Assembly (NCBI GenBank): GCA_037576195.1
Contig: JAQZDE010000099.1
Coordinates: 1 to 64,000 of the forward strand
DNA length: 64,000 nucleotides
Reading direction: 5' to 3'
DNA from: Phytoseiulus persimilis
Taxonomy: Eukaryota > Arthropoda > Arachnida > Mesostigmata > Phytoseiidae
Part shown: piece by piece, positions 49,329-61,953 of the stretch
How positions within the stretch are numbered: position 1 is the first letter of the stretch
Layout of the letters: every line of letters starts with the position of its first letter
Notes under the pieces: generated by a model
Database searches by the model: none
What the model saw: the letters and a program-made list of their open reading frames with translations, nothing else
Told to the model about the DNA's origin: nothing
Made by a program: the position numbers and the translations under genes

Positions 49329-50205
49329 CAGAACGGCCCGTGGAACACAGTCTTATAGTTCAAATGCCATTTTCCGTTCGAAACTAACAGCGAATCACCA
49401 TTAACCAGCCCGCTGATAACGGCGACACGAGATCGAAGTGACAGCTCACACAGTAGCGATTTTAGCGGAGGCAGAGAAATCACGAAGCTATGAGCTTCCA
49501 CTACGAATGTTCAACATGGGCGAGAGCGGAGTGTACAGAGTGAGACGACACCACTGAAAACACACCAGTGGAGCCGCAGGGCAGGCAACAGCAGCAGTCA
49601 GCCAGCGTCAACCAGTAGGAGCAGCGGCGGCGTGACCACAGTCTACAATAACAGCCTGGCTATTTGTAATCAAGACCCGAGCAGACGACATTGACATATC
49701 ATAGAAGCTTGTGCCTTTCCCCGAGCGAGTCACGAATAAAATTTCGAGTCGTCCATGGAGGCGTGATCGAATCTGTTCGTCGAGCGCCGCTGTAATATCC
49801 TAATCCTGAGACAACGTGTTTCCGGGGAGTTTCAAACAAGGAACAGAGGGTTGAATGGGACGCATGAGATTTCCCAGCGAGCTCCTTATTCGATATTCAA
49901 CCACTCTGGGGGCGGCCCTCGACAATCCGGGGGCGATGAGGTGTCAACCGACTCGTGCTGCCCCCCTCTGATTCCAACAAGAGGATCATGGGCAGCAGGT
50001 GACCGTGGCACGCAGGACAGAACGGCTTCGAGAGCAGACAGTCAGGGAAGCCCGCCAGCTGAGAGGAGAGAGCGGAGTGAGCAGCAAAGCGCTCGTATTA
50101 GTAAACACGCTTGGAGCAGAAGAGTCTGGCTCTGTCGGAGTCCTGCGAAGACGGCCAACGCCGGTCACAAGTTTTCTTGTGCGATTATTCACCTCCAAGC
50201 TCAAG
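49329..50205. other. Intergenic region between divergent UBASH3 and U1-C genes
   Basis: Should contain both promoters and 5'UTRs. The frame of U1-C stays open upstream to 49999, but this is not family-like and is treated as 5'UTR. Confidence 0.45.
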
Positions 50206-50776
50206 ATGCCGAAGTACTACTGTGACTACTGCGACACGTTCTTGACACACGACTCGCCCTCGGTGCGGAAAACTCATTGCGGCGGAAGGAAACACAAAGA
50301 GAACGTGCGGTTCTACTATCAGAAATGGGTTGAGGATCAAGCGCAGGTAAGTTGATTCGCTCTTGGCGTTCGAATCGTCCGTGTGATCCAAAAAGGGATT
50401 TGAAAGTGAGTTCGAGCTTTGTCATTCAGCTTGGAAGAATATTTCAGTCAATCTGATGAACTTTCTCCGATTACGTTTTCAGAACCTCATTGATCAAACC
50501 ACGGCGGCATTCAAACAGGGCAAAATGCCTCCGAGAGGTGCGATGGTTCCTCCTCCCCAAGGAGGTCCACCCGGCTATCCCCAAGGACCCATGATGATGC
50601 CGCCACCGCCTCGCATGCAGATCCCGGGCGTGCCCCCTATGGGACCCCCAGGTACGGGACCGCCGGGCATGGGACCCCCTGGAATGGGTCCGGGCATGGG
50701 ACCACCTGGGATGCCTCAAGGAATGCCTGGAATGCCACCGATGCCCCCGATGGGCCCTATCAGATTCTTCCTCTGA
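50206..50776 (+). CDS. SNRPC: U1 small nuclear ribonucleoprotein C
   Basis: Two exons join in phase: 50206-50346 and 50483-50776, giving 145 residues. U1-C stabilises pairing of U1 snRNA with the 5' splice site in the early spliceosome. The N-terminal C2H2 zinc finger is intact (Cys6, Cys9, His24, His30; [16 protein letters not shown]). The following helix (RFYYQKW) and [11 protein letters not shown] are conserved. The C-terminal half is Pro/Gly/Met-rich, as usual for the family. The start is fixed by MPKYYCDYC; upstream in-frame codons are UTR. It is transcribed divergently from UBASH3. Confidence 0.97.
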
Positions 50777-51644
50777 GGGCTATGTGGGCTTCGGGAGTTC
50801 TGTATATACACCTTTATCCAGCCAGAGGGGATACATTAATGCACACCAGGAAATTCGACAAGCCCGTTGAACTGAGATAGAAGATGTTTGTAACAAGGAG
50901 TCAGTCGATGATACTGAGCAGTTGCTGACTCGGAGGATCAGCATGCTAGGGGTTCGGACTGATAGAGTGTCGGTCTTCATGTAGAAGTCCGCAATCCCAC
51001 AAAACCAAGTTTGGAAAACAACGCCTGTCAAATAAAATCCGAAGTTATGCGTAAAAACGACTGCTGAGGCTGTAAAGAAGATCGTCAACGCTGAAGGCCG
51101 TGAGAACTTCCTCGAAGGCATCGAGAGACGCATGATAAACCGATGTATCGGTATTCCTCAAAATGCTCAATTACTCAGTTCGAGAAACTGAACTCTGCAG
51201 TTTAAATATACATTGATCTTGATCTGGTTCGACATCCATAGTAGATAGAGAGTCGGGCCTCGGTAGCTTTGGCTCACTTTACTCGAGCGGAGCTGAGCTG
51301 TAGAACTGCAGAAGAGATATCATGGTTGCCATGAGAGATTCTTAAAGTTGCTGTTATCTTTTATCCGAATATCAATCGGATGGCCGCTGACTCAGTGGGT
51401 CCGCTTCTGGTCGGTATCTCCGGAAGCGAAGGCAAGTCTATGCGCCAGTTCTGATGCTCCTGTGTAGCAGTTGTACACAACAACAAAGGTCTAGAAGTTT
51501 CGATCGCTTCCGGTTCAAATTGCGGGTTCCCGCGGCATGAACCCGGTTCAGAAATATGGGCCGATGAGCTCGGGTGCTCCCACTCGATCCGACATTTTCT
51601 CCGTGGAATCATAAGCTCAGGTGATTAAGAAATCAGGTGTCATG
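50777..51644. other. Intergenic region, convergent gene ends
   Basis: No recognised gene. It lies between the 3' ends of U1-C (plus) and the acyl-CoA synthetase (minus). Confidence 0.45.
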
Positions 51645-51650
51645 TTTATT
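51645..51650 (-). promoter_or_regulatory. Poly(A) signal overlapping the synthetase stop codon
   Basis: On the minus strand the stop TGA and AATAAA share one base (TGAATAAA), implying an extremely short 3'UTR if used. Confidence 0.5.
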
Positions 51651-54109
51651 CAAGCTGTTGACAATCCGTTCGACCTTTCCATCACCCATGGCAGCAGATT
51701 CCTGCGAACGAGTTTTCCCATCTCAGAGCGGGGTATAGCATCACAAAGCGTAATCCCTCCTTCAAGTTTGTAGATATCGGGCGCGATTTCTGTGGATAGA
51801 TAGCGTCAGCAGCCGGGGATACTACCCTCGTTCCCGGTTCCATCAGGCACATGCACTAACTAAAATAGTGCGTGAAGATCAGATAGCGATAGCGACGTAC
51901 CCGCCATGTGCTTGTGTATGGCTTCTTCATCGAGTTCTGACGAGAGCGGCACGATGATTGCGTGCAAAGCGGCCTGAAGTATTGGATGAGGAAGTCCAAC
52001 TACGGCGGCATCCTTCACGAGTGGATGCCGTAGGATTTTGGCCTCAACTTCTCCTGGTGAAATGGTAGTATACTTCGTTTTGATGAACTCCTTGAGTCGA
52101 CCGACGAGAGAGACGTAACCTTCGTGGTCGACAACGCAGATGTCACCAGTGCGCAGCCAATCATCTTGTACCACGATCTTCTGCAGGGCAACGAGCTATG
52201 GAATTCTCATCCGGAGAGAAATGCAGATATAATAGACTCCACGTGTCAGAAATACAATGATTCCCCATGCATCTCCCCCACTGCCCTGCACATGCCTGCG
52301 ATGCTTCAGGATCCTTGTAATACCCGACTGTTCGATCGGGCAGTCGAACCAGAAGCTCTCCTCTTTCACCCAGGGGCACATCTTGGAGCGTTTCTGGGTC
52401 GACAATCCGAAATTTTCCTCCGGACAGTATTCGTCCTATCGTGCATGGTTTGTAGAATCCTCTAAAGGAGTGGCTGAACGCGGCGAGGATCTCGGTCTGA
52501 CCGTAAACTGGAATGATATTCAAAAAGCTGAAAATCAGTGGCGTGAGCCTCGATGGCAGGGTGGAGATATTTTCGAGTGAGAAATGAGATTTATTTTCGG
52601 CTCACGGTTCCCGAAGCACGTCAAGTCTGGCAGGCACTGACGTAGATAACCTACAGAACCTTCAGGGAAGACATTCGAAGCAACAACAAGCACTCTCAAC
52701 GATCGTAGAGACACCGTTTTCGCGCTCTCATGGTTCGTCTTGAACATGTTGAGTATGGAAAGCACGATGTACGGCGTGGTGAAGAATGCGAATACCTGCA
52801 TCATTCGTATGGTCATGAAATACATTAGAATCATCGAATTCGAATCTGAATCTCGAGAATCGTTCCGTTGTCAAGTTATCCACCTTGAATCGTTCAATGG
52901 TGCGCATGATCGTCTCAACATCGTTGCTCTGCGCATGGACAAAGCTGAAGCCGCGGTAGGAACAGCTCCCAAAAACATCGAAGAGACTGTACACATGGTG
53001 TAGCGCCGACGTTGATAATACGACGACGCTGTCCTCAAAGGGCAGCACATCTGGATCACTGTGGAGATGGGAATGTTTCATTACTGGAGTCAAAGAACAT
53101 TTCCTCTCGCCTCTGAGATTGTCCATTCATTGGAGCTGCCAGTAGCGTAGATACGGACGATTGCATGAGAACGCCCGATATCAAAGTCCGATGAGTGTGC
53201 ATCACTGCTTTGGACCGTCCTGTCGTTCCACTCGTTCGCGGCATATACGCTAATGCGTCTGGGTCAACGTCGATCTCCGGAGCACCCGGAGAGTTCATGG
53301 AGATTAGATGCCCAAAGGAGAAGATATTTGAATCCGCAGAAGATTCCTCGCACGCATCGTCATCCAGTACGATGATCCACTGGGAACAAACAGAATGAAT
53401 ATCGGAGCTGCAGATCTAGAACATAGGTTCAGAACATTGTATTCCAGTTCACAACCTTGATGCTCTTGAGAGATTCCCGGAGCTTCAGAGCCACGGCGAG
53501 ATTAGCCTTAACACACACGAAAGCTTTCGGCTCGTAGACGGATGCGAGCTCCTCATACTCGTCTGCAGGGGAATCGCTCCAGATTAGCATAAGGTGACCA
53601 GATCTACTCCGCGGCGAATCCACATCCTGATCAAACTCATACTTCTTGAGTTTCGTATGACAAGAGGACCGACCTGCGGGGAAGCCAAAGTCGAGGCCGC
53701 TTCCCACAGCATTGAGAGACCAAATCGCCGAGAGCAGCAGTGGCGTGCGCACAGTGTTCGTGCAGCAAATGGAAGCTTTATCTCCCGGCCGCATTCCGAT
53801 TCCATAGAGGGAGTCAACCAAGAGTTTGGAGAGTTTCGCCAAGTCAGATCCTGTGTAGCGCAGCCCGGACGCAGCATCAGTCTATTGAATATCGCGTTTT
53901 GGAAGTTGAACTTTGATATTTCAATCAGGTGTGGGGATAACGCTTCAGGGACGGGACGTTTCTCTGAACTTGGAACGCAACACATTCTGACAGATACTCA
54001 CGAAACAAGCTCCGGCATTCTTCGCCCACGCCTTCCTGATGAAAAGCCCATAGTTGTCGGAAGTCAGCTCTTTCGCGAAGTCTTTGAATGGGGATGAGTG
54101 GATCGTCAT
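51650..54109 (-). CDS. Acyl-CoA synthetase / luciferase-like adenylate-forming enzyme
   Basis: Nine exons join in phase on the minus strand: 54002-54109, 53674-53881, 53456-53562, 53159-53379, 52884-53058, 52620-52795, 52296-52527, 51901-52180 and 51650-51789, giving 548 residues. The superfamily activates carboxylic acids to acyl-AMP and transfers them to CoA. Key motifs: AMP-binding P-loop TSGTTGRSK at about 190-198, VYGQTE at about 339-344, DDWLRTGDI at about 415-423, and the C-terminal catalytic Lys ~528 (SEMGKLVRR). The substrate cannot be read; the length and motifs fit the 4-coumarate-CoA-ligase/medium-chain ACS group. The intron 52181-52295 uses GC-AG borders. The donor after exon 4 (53158) is weak and was chosen for phase; a second GT lies four bases on. 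No peroxisomal SKL signal: the protein ends in STA. Confidence 0.88.
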
Positions 54110-56319
54110 GTTTGCTGCGCGAAAACCACATTCAATCGACAATTCATTGATAACCGTGATGTTTGTCGGTCGGAGAGGAGGATCCCGGAGAGGGCATCTT
54201 ATGACTTGATGAGTGTGATGTGCTAGAGTCGGTATCTTAGAATGAGTTTCAGCCAGAGATAATGGACTCACTGACTCAATTGGAAGACGTCTTGAGAGAG
54301 CTAGGAGTTTCTTGAGCCATCCAGTGAGAACTTTGGATTGCGACCCCGTTGTTCCAGCACTCCGCCGATTCAGACCGTGAAGAGGGCGCCCTCCCTCAAA
54401 CTTGGCAATCAATCATCGGAGAGTTGTGGATTGTTCAAGAACTCTCGGCGGAAATCATCTGTCCGCAAACTACTCGGTAGAAATGTTCCTAGCGACGATG
54501 GAGACATGATATGGATCGCGCATCGTTTCTCGCCAGCGAGAACGTAGTACTCGATTGAAGCAATATCCGCCACGAAACGTGCGCCTACTCGGAATCTTGC
54601 GAGAGATACGCCGACACCCACGAAAGACGGTGATGCTGATTCTATAAACGGCGAGACAGATACGCCTGGCGCTGAAGTATCCTCCAGAACTTTACCGAAC
54701 GCTAAAGACGAGACCACTGGAAGACCCGAAATCAAAAGTGGGGGGGCGAGATAATCCTTGCTGTCGGCGCTTCACGCTCGATACGTGCAGAGGAATGACA
54801 ACATGGCCGCCTCCAGCTTCATCAAAACAAAGTTTGATCGTGGAAGAAGTTGCTGATTATCAATGACTCGCGGACAGCACCCAGACTTTCTCCGCCTTCA
54901 AGTGATGGACATATTCTCTCTCCCTCCATGTTGAGTATTTCATGGACCCGAACGAGGAACTGTCGCCCTGGAAGGATCGGGATCGTGGCCGGTGCCGGAT
55001 GTCGTCGACTGAGGGAAGCAGCTCGTCTTGCCATCCAACCTCTTCGTCCCGGAAAGCGTGCACGAAAATCGAGAGGATGAAGCAGCAAGGATTTGGCTGG
55101 ACTAGTAACGGGGAGTCTCCGCTATCCCAGCCAAGGAGGGAAGACCGATAGAGTGAGAAGAGGGGAGAAGAGGGAGGGAGGATCAACAAACCTGACGTGA
55201 CAGAGAGAGCCCTCCACAGATGCCGTTTGGCCCTCTCATGAGACGGAAAAAGTAGACGACGAGCGAGTCAATCTCATGTGTGATGGGTGTTCCCGATGAA
55301 TTGTGCTATGATGCTCAGTTTTTCTCCTGTTTTAAACATGTAGAAGTGCAGGAACGACTCTTCGACGTTTTTGAAAATAGAGCATTATCAGCTCGTTCAT
55401 AGAAGAGTCGTAGAAGAGAGCAAGCCCGGTCAAAGCGGGGGTAAGACAACTCCGCCCCTCGAGCACAATGCTTCCCTGGTCGGACTTCCTTACTTCTAGG
55501 AATGGGCACTTGACAAGTACGTCAGATGCTTCTCTCACAAGCGGCTCTCGACCGGCTCTGATTAGGCGGCTTGTCTATCCAGGGACGAAAAATAAATAAC
55601 CATGATCCTGTGGACGTCGGCTGATACAGCGGCAGGACAACCATCACTAGAGCAGGGAACATGCCCAAGAACCCTCGTCATGGATGCCAGGATCAAACTC
55701 AATGCTCAGGATGATGAGCAATGCTAAGAGCGACTTAAATTCACAACCGGACGAGAATGAACAGAGAGGCCGAGCAGCTGTGTACATGAATCGGGGCACA
55801 TGTATGTTCATGAAATCGACCGAATACCTAACAACTCCTACAAGATGCACACAGCAACTCCTGACAAGATTTCAGATCATTCACGAGAAAGCCTTGAAAA
55901 TAACTCCGGGAGCAAGGCATCGGATATTGAAGAGCAGCCCCCCTCCCGGGGAAGTCAACAGCAGCAACAGGGGAGGGACAGTCGGATCAATTAGGAATAT
56001 AGAAGGTTTCCGAGAGATCTCAGTGATAAGTTATCGATTCTGATGAGTTTGACTTCGCGAAACGAGGAACCTGGATTGAATTGGAATGGCAGCGGGTCAG
56101 CATGAATCGATGTGCCTAAAATGATCGATACCAGGCCGATGGGACAAATTAGTAAGAAACGAGCTGGGTACCCGGATTGATTGATCAGAGCGTTTCGCTA
56201 CCGTATAATCGATTAGAATCAATTTGGCCCTGATTGTTCGCTTTTCCCGTCCGCTCAAAGGCTCTGAAGCACTCGAAGACAGAATCTTCCTGCCATTCGC
56301 TGATGTCGAACTCCCCGTT
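54110..56319. other. Intergenic region, no recognised gene
   Basis: Several ORFs of 60-120 codons occur on both strands without family resemblance. It contains the promoter of the minus-strand synthetase and possibly unseen N-terminal exons of the ionotropic receptor. Confidence 0.4.
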
Positions 56320-57780
56320 ATGGTGCTCTCAAATATCAAAGTTGCGTTCTGTCCGCGTGCTCCCTACACTTGGGGCCAAACTGACGGTCAGGGGAACACC
56401 GTCTATCAAGGATTAACAATCAGTCCTCTTCTCAACGTCACAAACTCCCTCAATATCACGGTTGATCTAAGATTGATAACCGCTGATCAATGGGGTGCTC
56501 GGCTATCCAACGGGACCTACGTAGGAATACTGAAACGTGCGTTTGAAGGTGAGAATCGTGAGGAATCAGCTCGTTATTTCGCCCGATATTCTTTGCGTCA
56601 CCCAAGCCGGAGAATGGAGTCAGAGTGAATTTATGGAAAATTCTCTCGGCCTGTGCTTCGATTCACACCGGTGGTTGTCAACTGCAGTGTTCGTTTCTCT
56701 AAAGCCTCGGGGGACATCACTACTAATGCTCCGCAACCATCTCTGACGTTCCTCCGTCTTCCAGGAGAAGTCGACGTGGCGTTGGGCCCGTATTTCCAGA
56801 GTAGTGCCGTCAACTTGGAGCTCGAGCCTGGGTTCCCGCATCTTTTCTCTCGGTACTGCTTCCTCAGCGGTTACAGATCGTTGTACACGATAAACGTGGC
56901 GACATCCCCTTTCGACGTACCTGTCTGGGTCGGTATTGGCGCGTCCTGCTTGCTATCCATTCTGGCATTGTACTTCACCCAAGGCGGGAACCGCAGGAAA
57001 CTCTCTGTTGCAGCTACGATTCTCCTCGTGATCTCTTCTCTTCTCCAAGAGCCAGTGGATTGTCGTCGATTCGTTCGATCGTCGGCCCGTCTGGCTTTCG
57101 TATCTTGGAGTATATTCGCATTCGTGATCTTGCAAACGTTCTCCGGACTCCTCCGCTCCACTACTGCGGTGAAAACGCCAGTCAGGACTGTTGATACGCT
57201 TCGGGAGCTCGCAACCAACGATAGATTGAAAATCTACGCGATGGAGGGTACACCAACGTTGAGCACACTGTACGAAAAGCGAGGGGAACTGATCCGAACG
57301 ATAATCGGGAAAATCGACAGAGACCGAACTCTGGTGCCCTTCGAGCATATTGTGAGCGACGAGGTATTGAACGAAATCATGGATACGAGAGCCGTCTTTC
57401 TTCAGGAACCAGAAACCATGCTCGTCGACTTCCCCCCCTATTGTGACAAGTACAAGGGATATTTTCACCTCAACGAAGACGATTACGTCGAGGCCTCGAT
57501 CGTGTGGTACTACTCCCCATATTTCGATTCGGTTACGCGCCGCACGATCTCACTTAGACTCCAATGGACCTTCGAGGCCGGTGTACCGTGGGTGCGGGAG
57601 AGAGAACGAGTTCCGCTGCCTCCGAAATGTTTCACCCATGCCATCAGGAAGGGTCCAGTCAGTGATAACGAAAGCTTCTCTATAGAACAGCTCCTGCCAT
57701 TCTTTCTAATCCTCATGCTGGGCTCGCTCCTGGGAGCTGTGGTTTTGCTGATTGAAATACTGATGCGGCGTTGCGTCTAG
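56320..57780 (+). CDS. Ionotropic receptor (variant ionotropic glutamate receptor)
   Basis: Two exons join in phase: 56320-56548 and 56765-57780, giving 414 residues from the chosen Met. IRs are ligand-gated cation channels used in arthropod chemosensation, and also in thermo- and hygrosensation. The bipartite ligand-binding lobe S1 starts VAFCPRAPYTW and crosses the intron at FEG|EVDVALGPYFQS. TM1 (~130-147), a pore/TM2 segment (~157-173) and TM3 (~186-206, SWSIFAFVILQTFSGLL) follow. Lobe S2 comes next (VDTLRELATND, then YCDKYKGYF), and TM4 near the C-terminus (LLPFFLILMLGSLLGAVVLL). No amino-terminal domain is seen. No signal peptide is visible, so a 5' exon may be missing. The sequence is too diverged to name a subfamily. 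Confidence 0.85.
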
Positions 57781-60700
57781 TGAAATCGAGTCCTGGATAA
57801 GTCTTGGAGCGGTGCTTCCCGGAAGATCTTCTGTCGAAGCTTCTGGTTCCGCATGCTATTCCCGTAAGTCACTAGAGCGCGTTCTGGGGGTTCCGCCAGG
57901 GGTCCTTGAGTCTGGTTCACCTTCTCAACTCTCCCGAGAATATTCCGTCGCGGTCTCTGATGAGCAATAGATCCTAATCGCAGTCGATTCAATTCAATCC
58001 CTGGTTTGCAATCGTTCATGTAGAAGCTCATAACCAATTTCGTCGACCAGAGTGAGTCGACTCGGATCTTGCGTCTTTAGCGTCCAAAAAATTCGAATAC
58101 GTTCTTCAACCAGGGGTGCGTGGGGAAGCACGTCATAAAAATATATGGTTGTGAGAGTCGGAGCTAAATTCAGGGGCTCCGCGACGGGTATTAAGAGCGG
58201 ACAGCGCTCCGGTAGGGATCCCGCTCGACGAGAAGTTCGGGAATCTCTGTTCTGGATGAACGAGGAGTCTCCTTCCAGAGCCGCAGTATTCGTAATCGAT
58301 CGAAGACGACTTGTCTGGTCGTCGGTGCATTGACTTCGTTCAAGCTTGTTAGACGATCTCGCACTCCTTTTCCCAAACGCGATAGATCAATCAAGAGGAG
58401 CTTGTTCCCTTGAAATGGCTCATCTCGCTGCTTGTGGAAATACGTCGCTTCGATACCAATCTAGCAATGAGGAAGATGATCAGTGTGCGTAACGTGAGGA
58501 ACTCCATTCCTCGAAGTCATTCCATGCGTGCACATCGAACCAGGCGTGCACTAAGGATTTTCCTCGGAGGGGGCAGGCTTCCTTCTCTGTTTCTCGGAGG
58601 CGTCTGTGGCGGAGTTAAATGGTTCACATCTCATTTGATAGAGAAAATGCTGGTTGAGTTGTTCGTCTTCTCCCATTTAATTGTTTGAGGGCAACTTCCC
58701 ACGGTCCCAGCCTATTTTGTGTCTCCCTCCAAAATGCCGCATCCAATCCCCTCAGATTCGATGCAAGATTGTAAAGCACTTCATGAGCGGTGACAAGAAT
58801 GTCCGGGTGCATGCGCATTGAGGCATCCGATACCCACTCTCTCCCACCTTGGGCCAATTCACGGCTGCAGCGGTTTCGACTCGGTTTAGGCATGGCAGAT
58901 TAGATCCTGGATTCTCGTCCGGGATCCGCGTCAAAGACAAGACGAGCCATCTGAAAAGCATCTGAACGCTCCAGCGGCTCAAAGAGTAGATGAGGGATCG
59001 CAAACCAACTGAAACTCGACTCGGTTAGTATGAGTCTCGAGGCTTGGGGAGGGGCTATAGCCTCGCCAGCCCCATGCTGCGTTCGCTGCTGCTTCGGTTC
59101 GACACCTGAATAATGATTTGTGAATGGAACTGACGTGAACTTAGTGTTGTCGGAATGTTAGACGAGAAGGTCCGTTGAAATGTGAATGATCGAGCTGCGA
59201 CCGCTCGGTCCCTTCGAAACACTTAAGGCTCTTCCAGCGGAGGGTGTAGTGGGGAGGAACCCCCGAAAGGAGCTCCGCTCGCGGTTGTGTTCTCTTCGGG
59301 TGCGGAGATGATGACATAAAGAATTTTCTCGCTTGTAACTGTGATTCTGAACAGAAATATGATCATATCTGGTACCAACGAACCCCTTAACAAGGGAACA
59401 TAGGGTTTTCCAGCTACCGAGATGCTGCGTCGCAACAATTTGTTCCGTTCCATCTCCAGAATAAAACAGGAAAGACATGGCAGTTCCGGCTGAGAACATT
59501 TTTCTCATTCGACTCAGTTTAGAAAAAATGGGGTCGGCTTCCGTTTTATATTCCTTCCGAAATTCAGCCTTAGAAAATCCGGGAGCCGAGAATGGGATAA
59601 GGAGGGGTACGGAAAACAAAATAGAGGTGCGTTCCGGGGAGGTTATATTCTCACGGAGTTGAAGGAAGGTTAATTGGGTCAGAGTGTCGTCGGAAGGTGC
59701 CAACCACATCTCCAGACAAATCGTCAAGCCTAGAATGGAGGGGGTTCTGACGCTGCGGGGGTGTTCAAGCGGCCGGATCACGAGCAATGACATTGGGCAT
59801 CACATAGCTGCGGGAATCAGAATGCTTCGCCGAGCCTGATACATTAAGAGACTTGACTTCTTTCTGGAGGAATTTGTTTCGAAATCAGCAGGGAAAGTGC
59901 CCGATTGTCGGATCTGAGTTTTCGCCCTCTTCATGGACCGTCATCTTGTTGTGCTCTCCTTCCCGATCGAGAGGCAACGTTCATTTCATTCTGTTTCTTC
60001 CTCAGATCAGAGAAGGTTCCTTATGAGAGCTGTCTCCTCAGAGCAGCCCAAGTTAATCCATCGATTCAGCTCGAATACCTCTGTTCCAAACACTGTGATG
60101 ATGCTCGTGCTCTTCATAGCCCTCGACACACGTTCTGCGGCATACGAGCGCGGCGTTTCGAAACGGAATTTCGTCAAGAGTCAATCCCGGGCAAAAAGTC
60201 ATAAGACGAGCAGCTCTTGCGAGGGAAATCACGTTTGAGGAAAGGCAATCCAGTTGCTGATCTAACAGTTCAGTTGTTTACGTGTAGATTGGCTTGTATT
60301 CATTTCTGTGAAGGTCTCGTTGGAGAACTACGTTCCAGGTCACGCTTCTTGCGTAGTCCAGGTCATCCAGGTAATTAGTCGGAGCGCGGTCAACGCATTC
60401 CTCTCCTTGAACTTCACAAAGGAGGGGTCAAATCACAGGTCCGCCCCGGGCATCATGGAGGCTCGCTACGCCACTGGTGAAGTGCATTGTCGTCGTCGCT
60501 CCTTCTACTCAGTTTATTTCCTCTCAAATGTGATTCCTCCATCTGAATGCAGTGCCCCCAAACAGCATCAGGGAATATCGTTCCCTTTGTCCAGCCTGTC
60601 TCGTTCTTCACTTCCGGATTCTTCATAATTGCTTCATAGTTCCGAAAAGCCTCATCCAATCGAGAGTGAGGCCAATAAGGCGGATGTTGCAGAATTGGAG

Positions 60701-61541
60701 TCTTAATTCGAGCTTCCATAATCATTCGGTAAATGGCAGAGTTGTCGCCACCAGAAAATAAGTGTCATCAGCACATTCCAAGTCCAGATTGATTCTAACT
60801 CTCTGAGGGTCAGAGTCCAAACTTTTCCCACGAGATCAAATGTTCACTTGTCAGTCATCTCCAGCTCTCAAGCAATCCAGAGATGCCCACTCCTACCCAC
60901 TCGACGAGCGGCTCGATGGATGTCGCGCCCTGGCTCCACGTGAGAAAGCAGACTCCACCGGAGAAGCACGAAGCAACGGTTAAGGTCAACTAGGTATCGA
61001 TATCCTGGGCGGATGCTGTCCGGGTCGGGCTCCTGGCAACATGGACCACTATAACGGAGAACCTTATCTTCTCTCTCCACTGTGCGGCATTAGAGCTTTG
61101 ATTTGCCTACATTTTTTGCTACATGCTTGGCGCTTTGGTTGAGGCTCGAACCTTCAATCAGGGTTATCGGGTATCTCTGATAGATAGTGATTGTGTACTG
61201 AATACCCATCAGAGGCATGGAAGACATTGCCGGTGGTGTCTGTTGCCAAGTATCCCGATAGCCGCATGCTCTCTTCTTAATCTATGTGAGCTTTTCAAGT
61301 ACCTGACAGTTAACGGAACGCGGTAAAAAATGCATGCAATTCCCAAAGGCCCGAGGGAACCCGACGGAACATTCTTTACGGCTAATCTCGGCTTTCTGAG
61401 GGGCCCGAGTTCGTTCCTAAGGCCCAGCCGAAATTGAATACTTATTCCAGCAGAGTATGAATGCTAATAGACGACAGAGAATTTAGAGATTTCTACCTGG
61501 GAATATAGTAGCCGTTACTCGGCAGCACAGGGGTAAGTGGC
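57781..61541. other. Region without a recognised gene; possible membrane-protein exons on the minus strand
   Basis: Minus-strand ORFs at 59158-59793 and 59223-59453 carry several hydrophobic stretches (TSILFSVPLLIPFSAPGF; PDMIIFLFRITVTSEKILYV). The ORF at 58624-58893 has a helical stretch (AHEVLYNLASNL). Together they could be exons of a diverged multi-pass protein such as a chemoreceptor, but splice junctions could not be tied together. Nothing else is recognised. Confidence 0.25.
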
Positions 61542-61666
61542 GGTAAGCGGTAGCCACCGAAACACACGATCAAGTCGCGACTCCCCGCATAACTGCGAGA
61601 TTCAAGAGATTGATTGGAAAGGAAGGTAGGTGTTCCTGATGAGTTAGCCAATCCTAGATGGTAACT
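61542..61666 (+). repeat. 125-bp direct repeat, copy 1
   Basis: Begins GGTAAGCGGTAGCC and ends GATGGTAACT. The second copy lies 153 bases on at 61695-61819 and differs at one base (A/C). Confidence 0.9.
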
Positions 61667-61694
61667 CAACCAACCAAGCGGTAAGGGGAGTGGG

Positions 61695-61819
61695 GGTAAG
61701 CGGTAGCCACCGAAACACACGATCACGTCGCGACTCCCCGCATAACTGCGAGATTCAAGAGATTGATTGGAAAGGAAGGTAGGTGTTCCTGATGAGTTAG
61801 CCAATCCTAGATGGTAACT
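61695..61819 (+). repeat. 125-bp direct repeat, copy 2
   Basis: One mismatch to copy 1; a 28-bp spacer separates the two. It may lie inside the LTR of the copia remnant immediately to the right. Confidence 0.9.
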
Positions 61820-61953
61820 GGCTAAACAGGGTGAGAAACGGAGCACCCGTGGACTAGTGGTGGGACGAAGTGAAGTATATTCATTTCCACACCTATATAT
61901 ATGCTATCTGGATAACGAGGACTGATCATGAGCAGTTTTTGCTGCGTCAGCTC

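Noticed and set aside
49999-50205. N-terminal extension of U1-C in an upstream open frame
   Set aside because: U1-C proteins start with MPKYYCDYC; the upstream residues are not family-like and the frame is open by chance.
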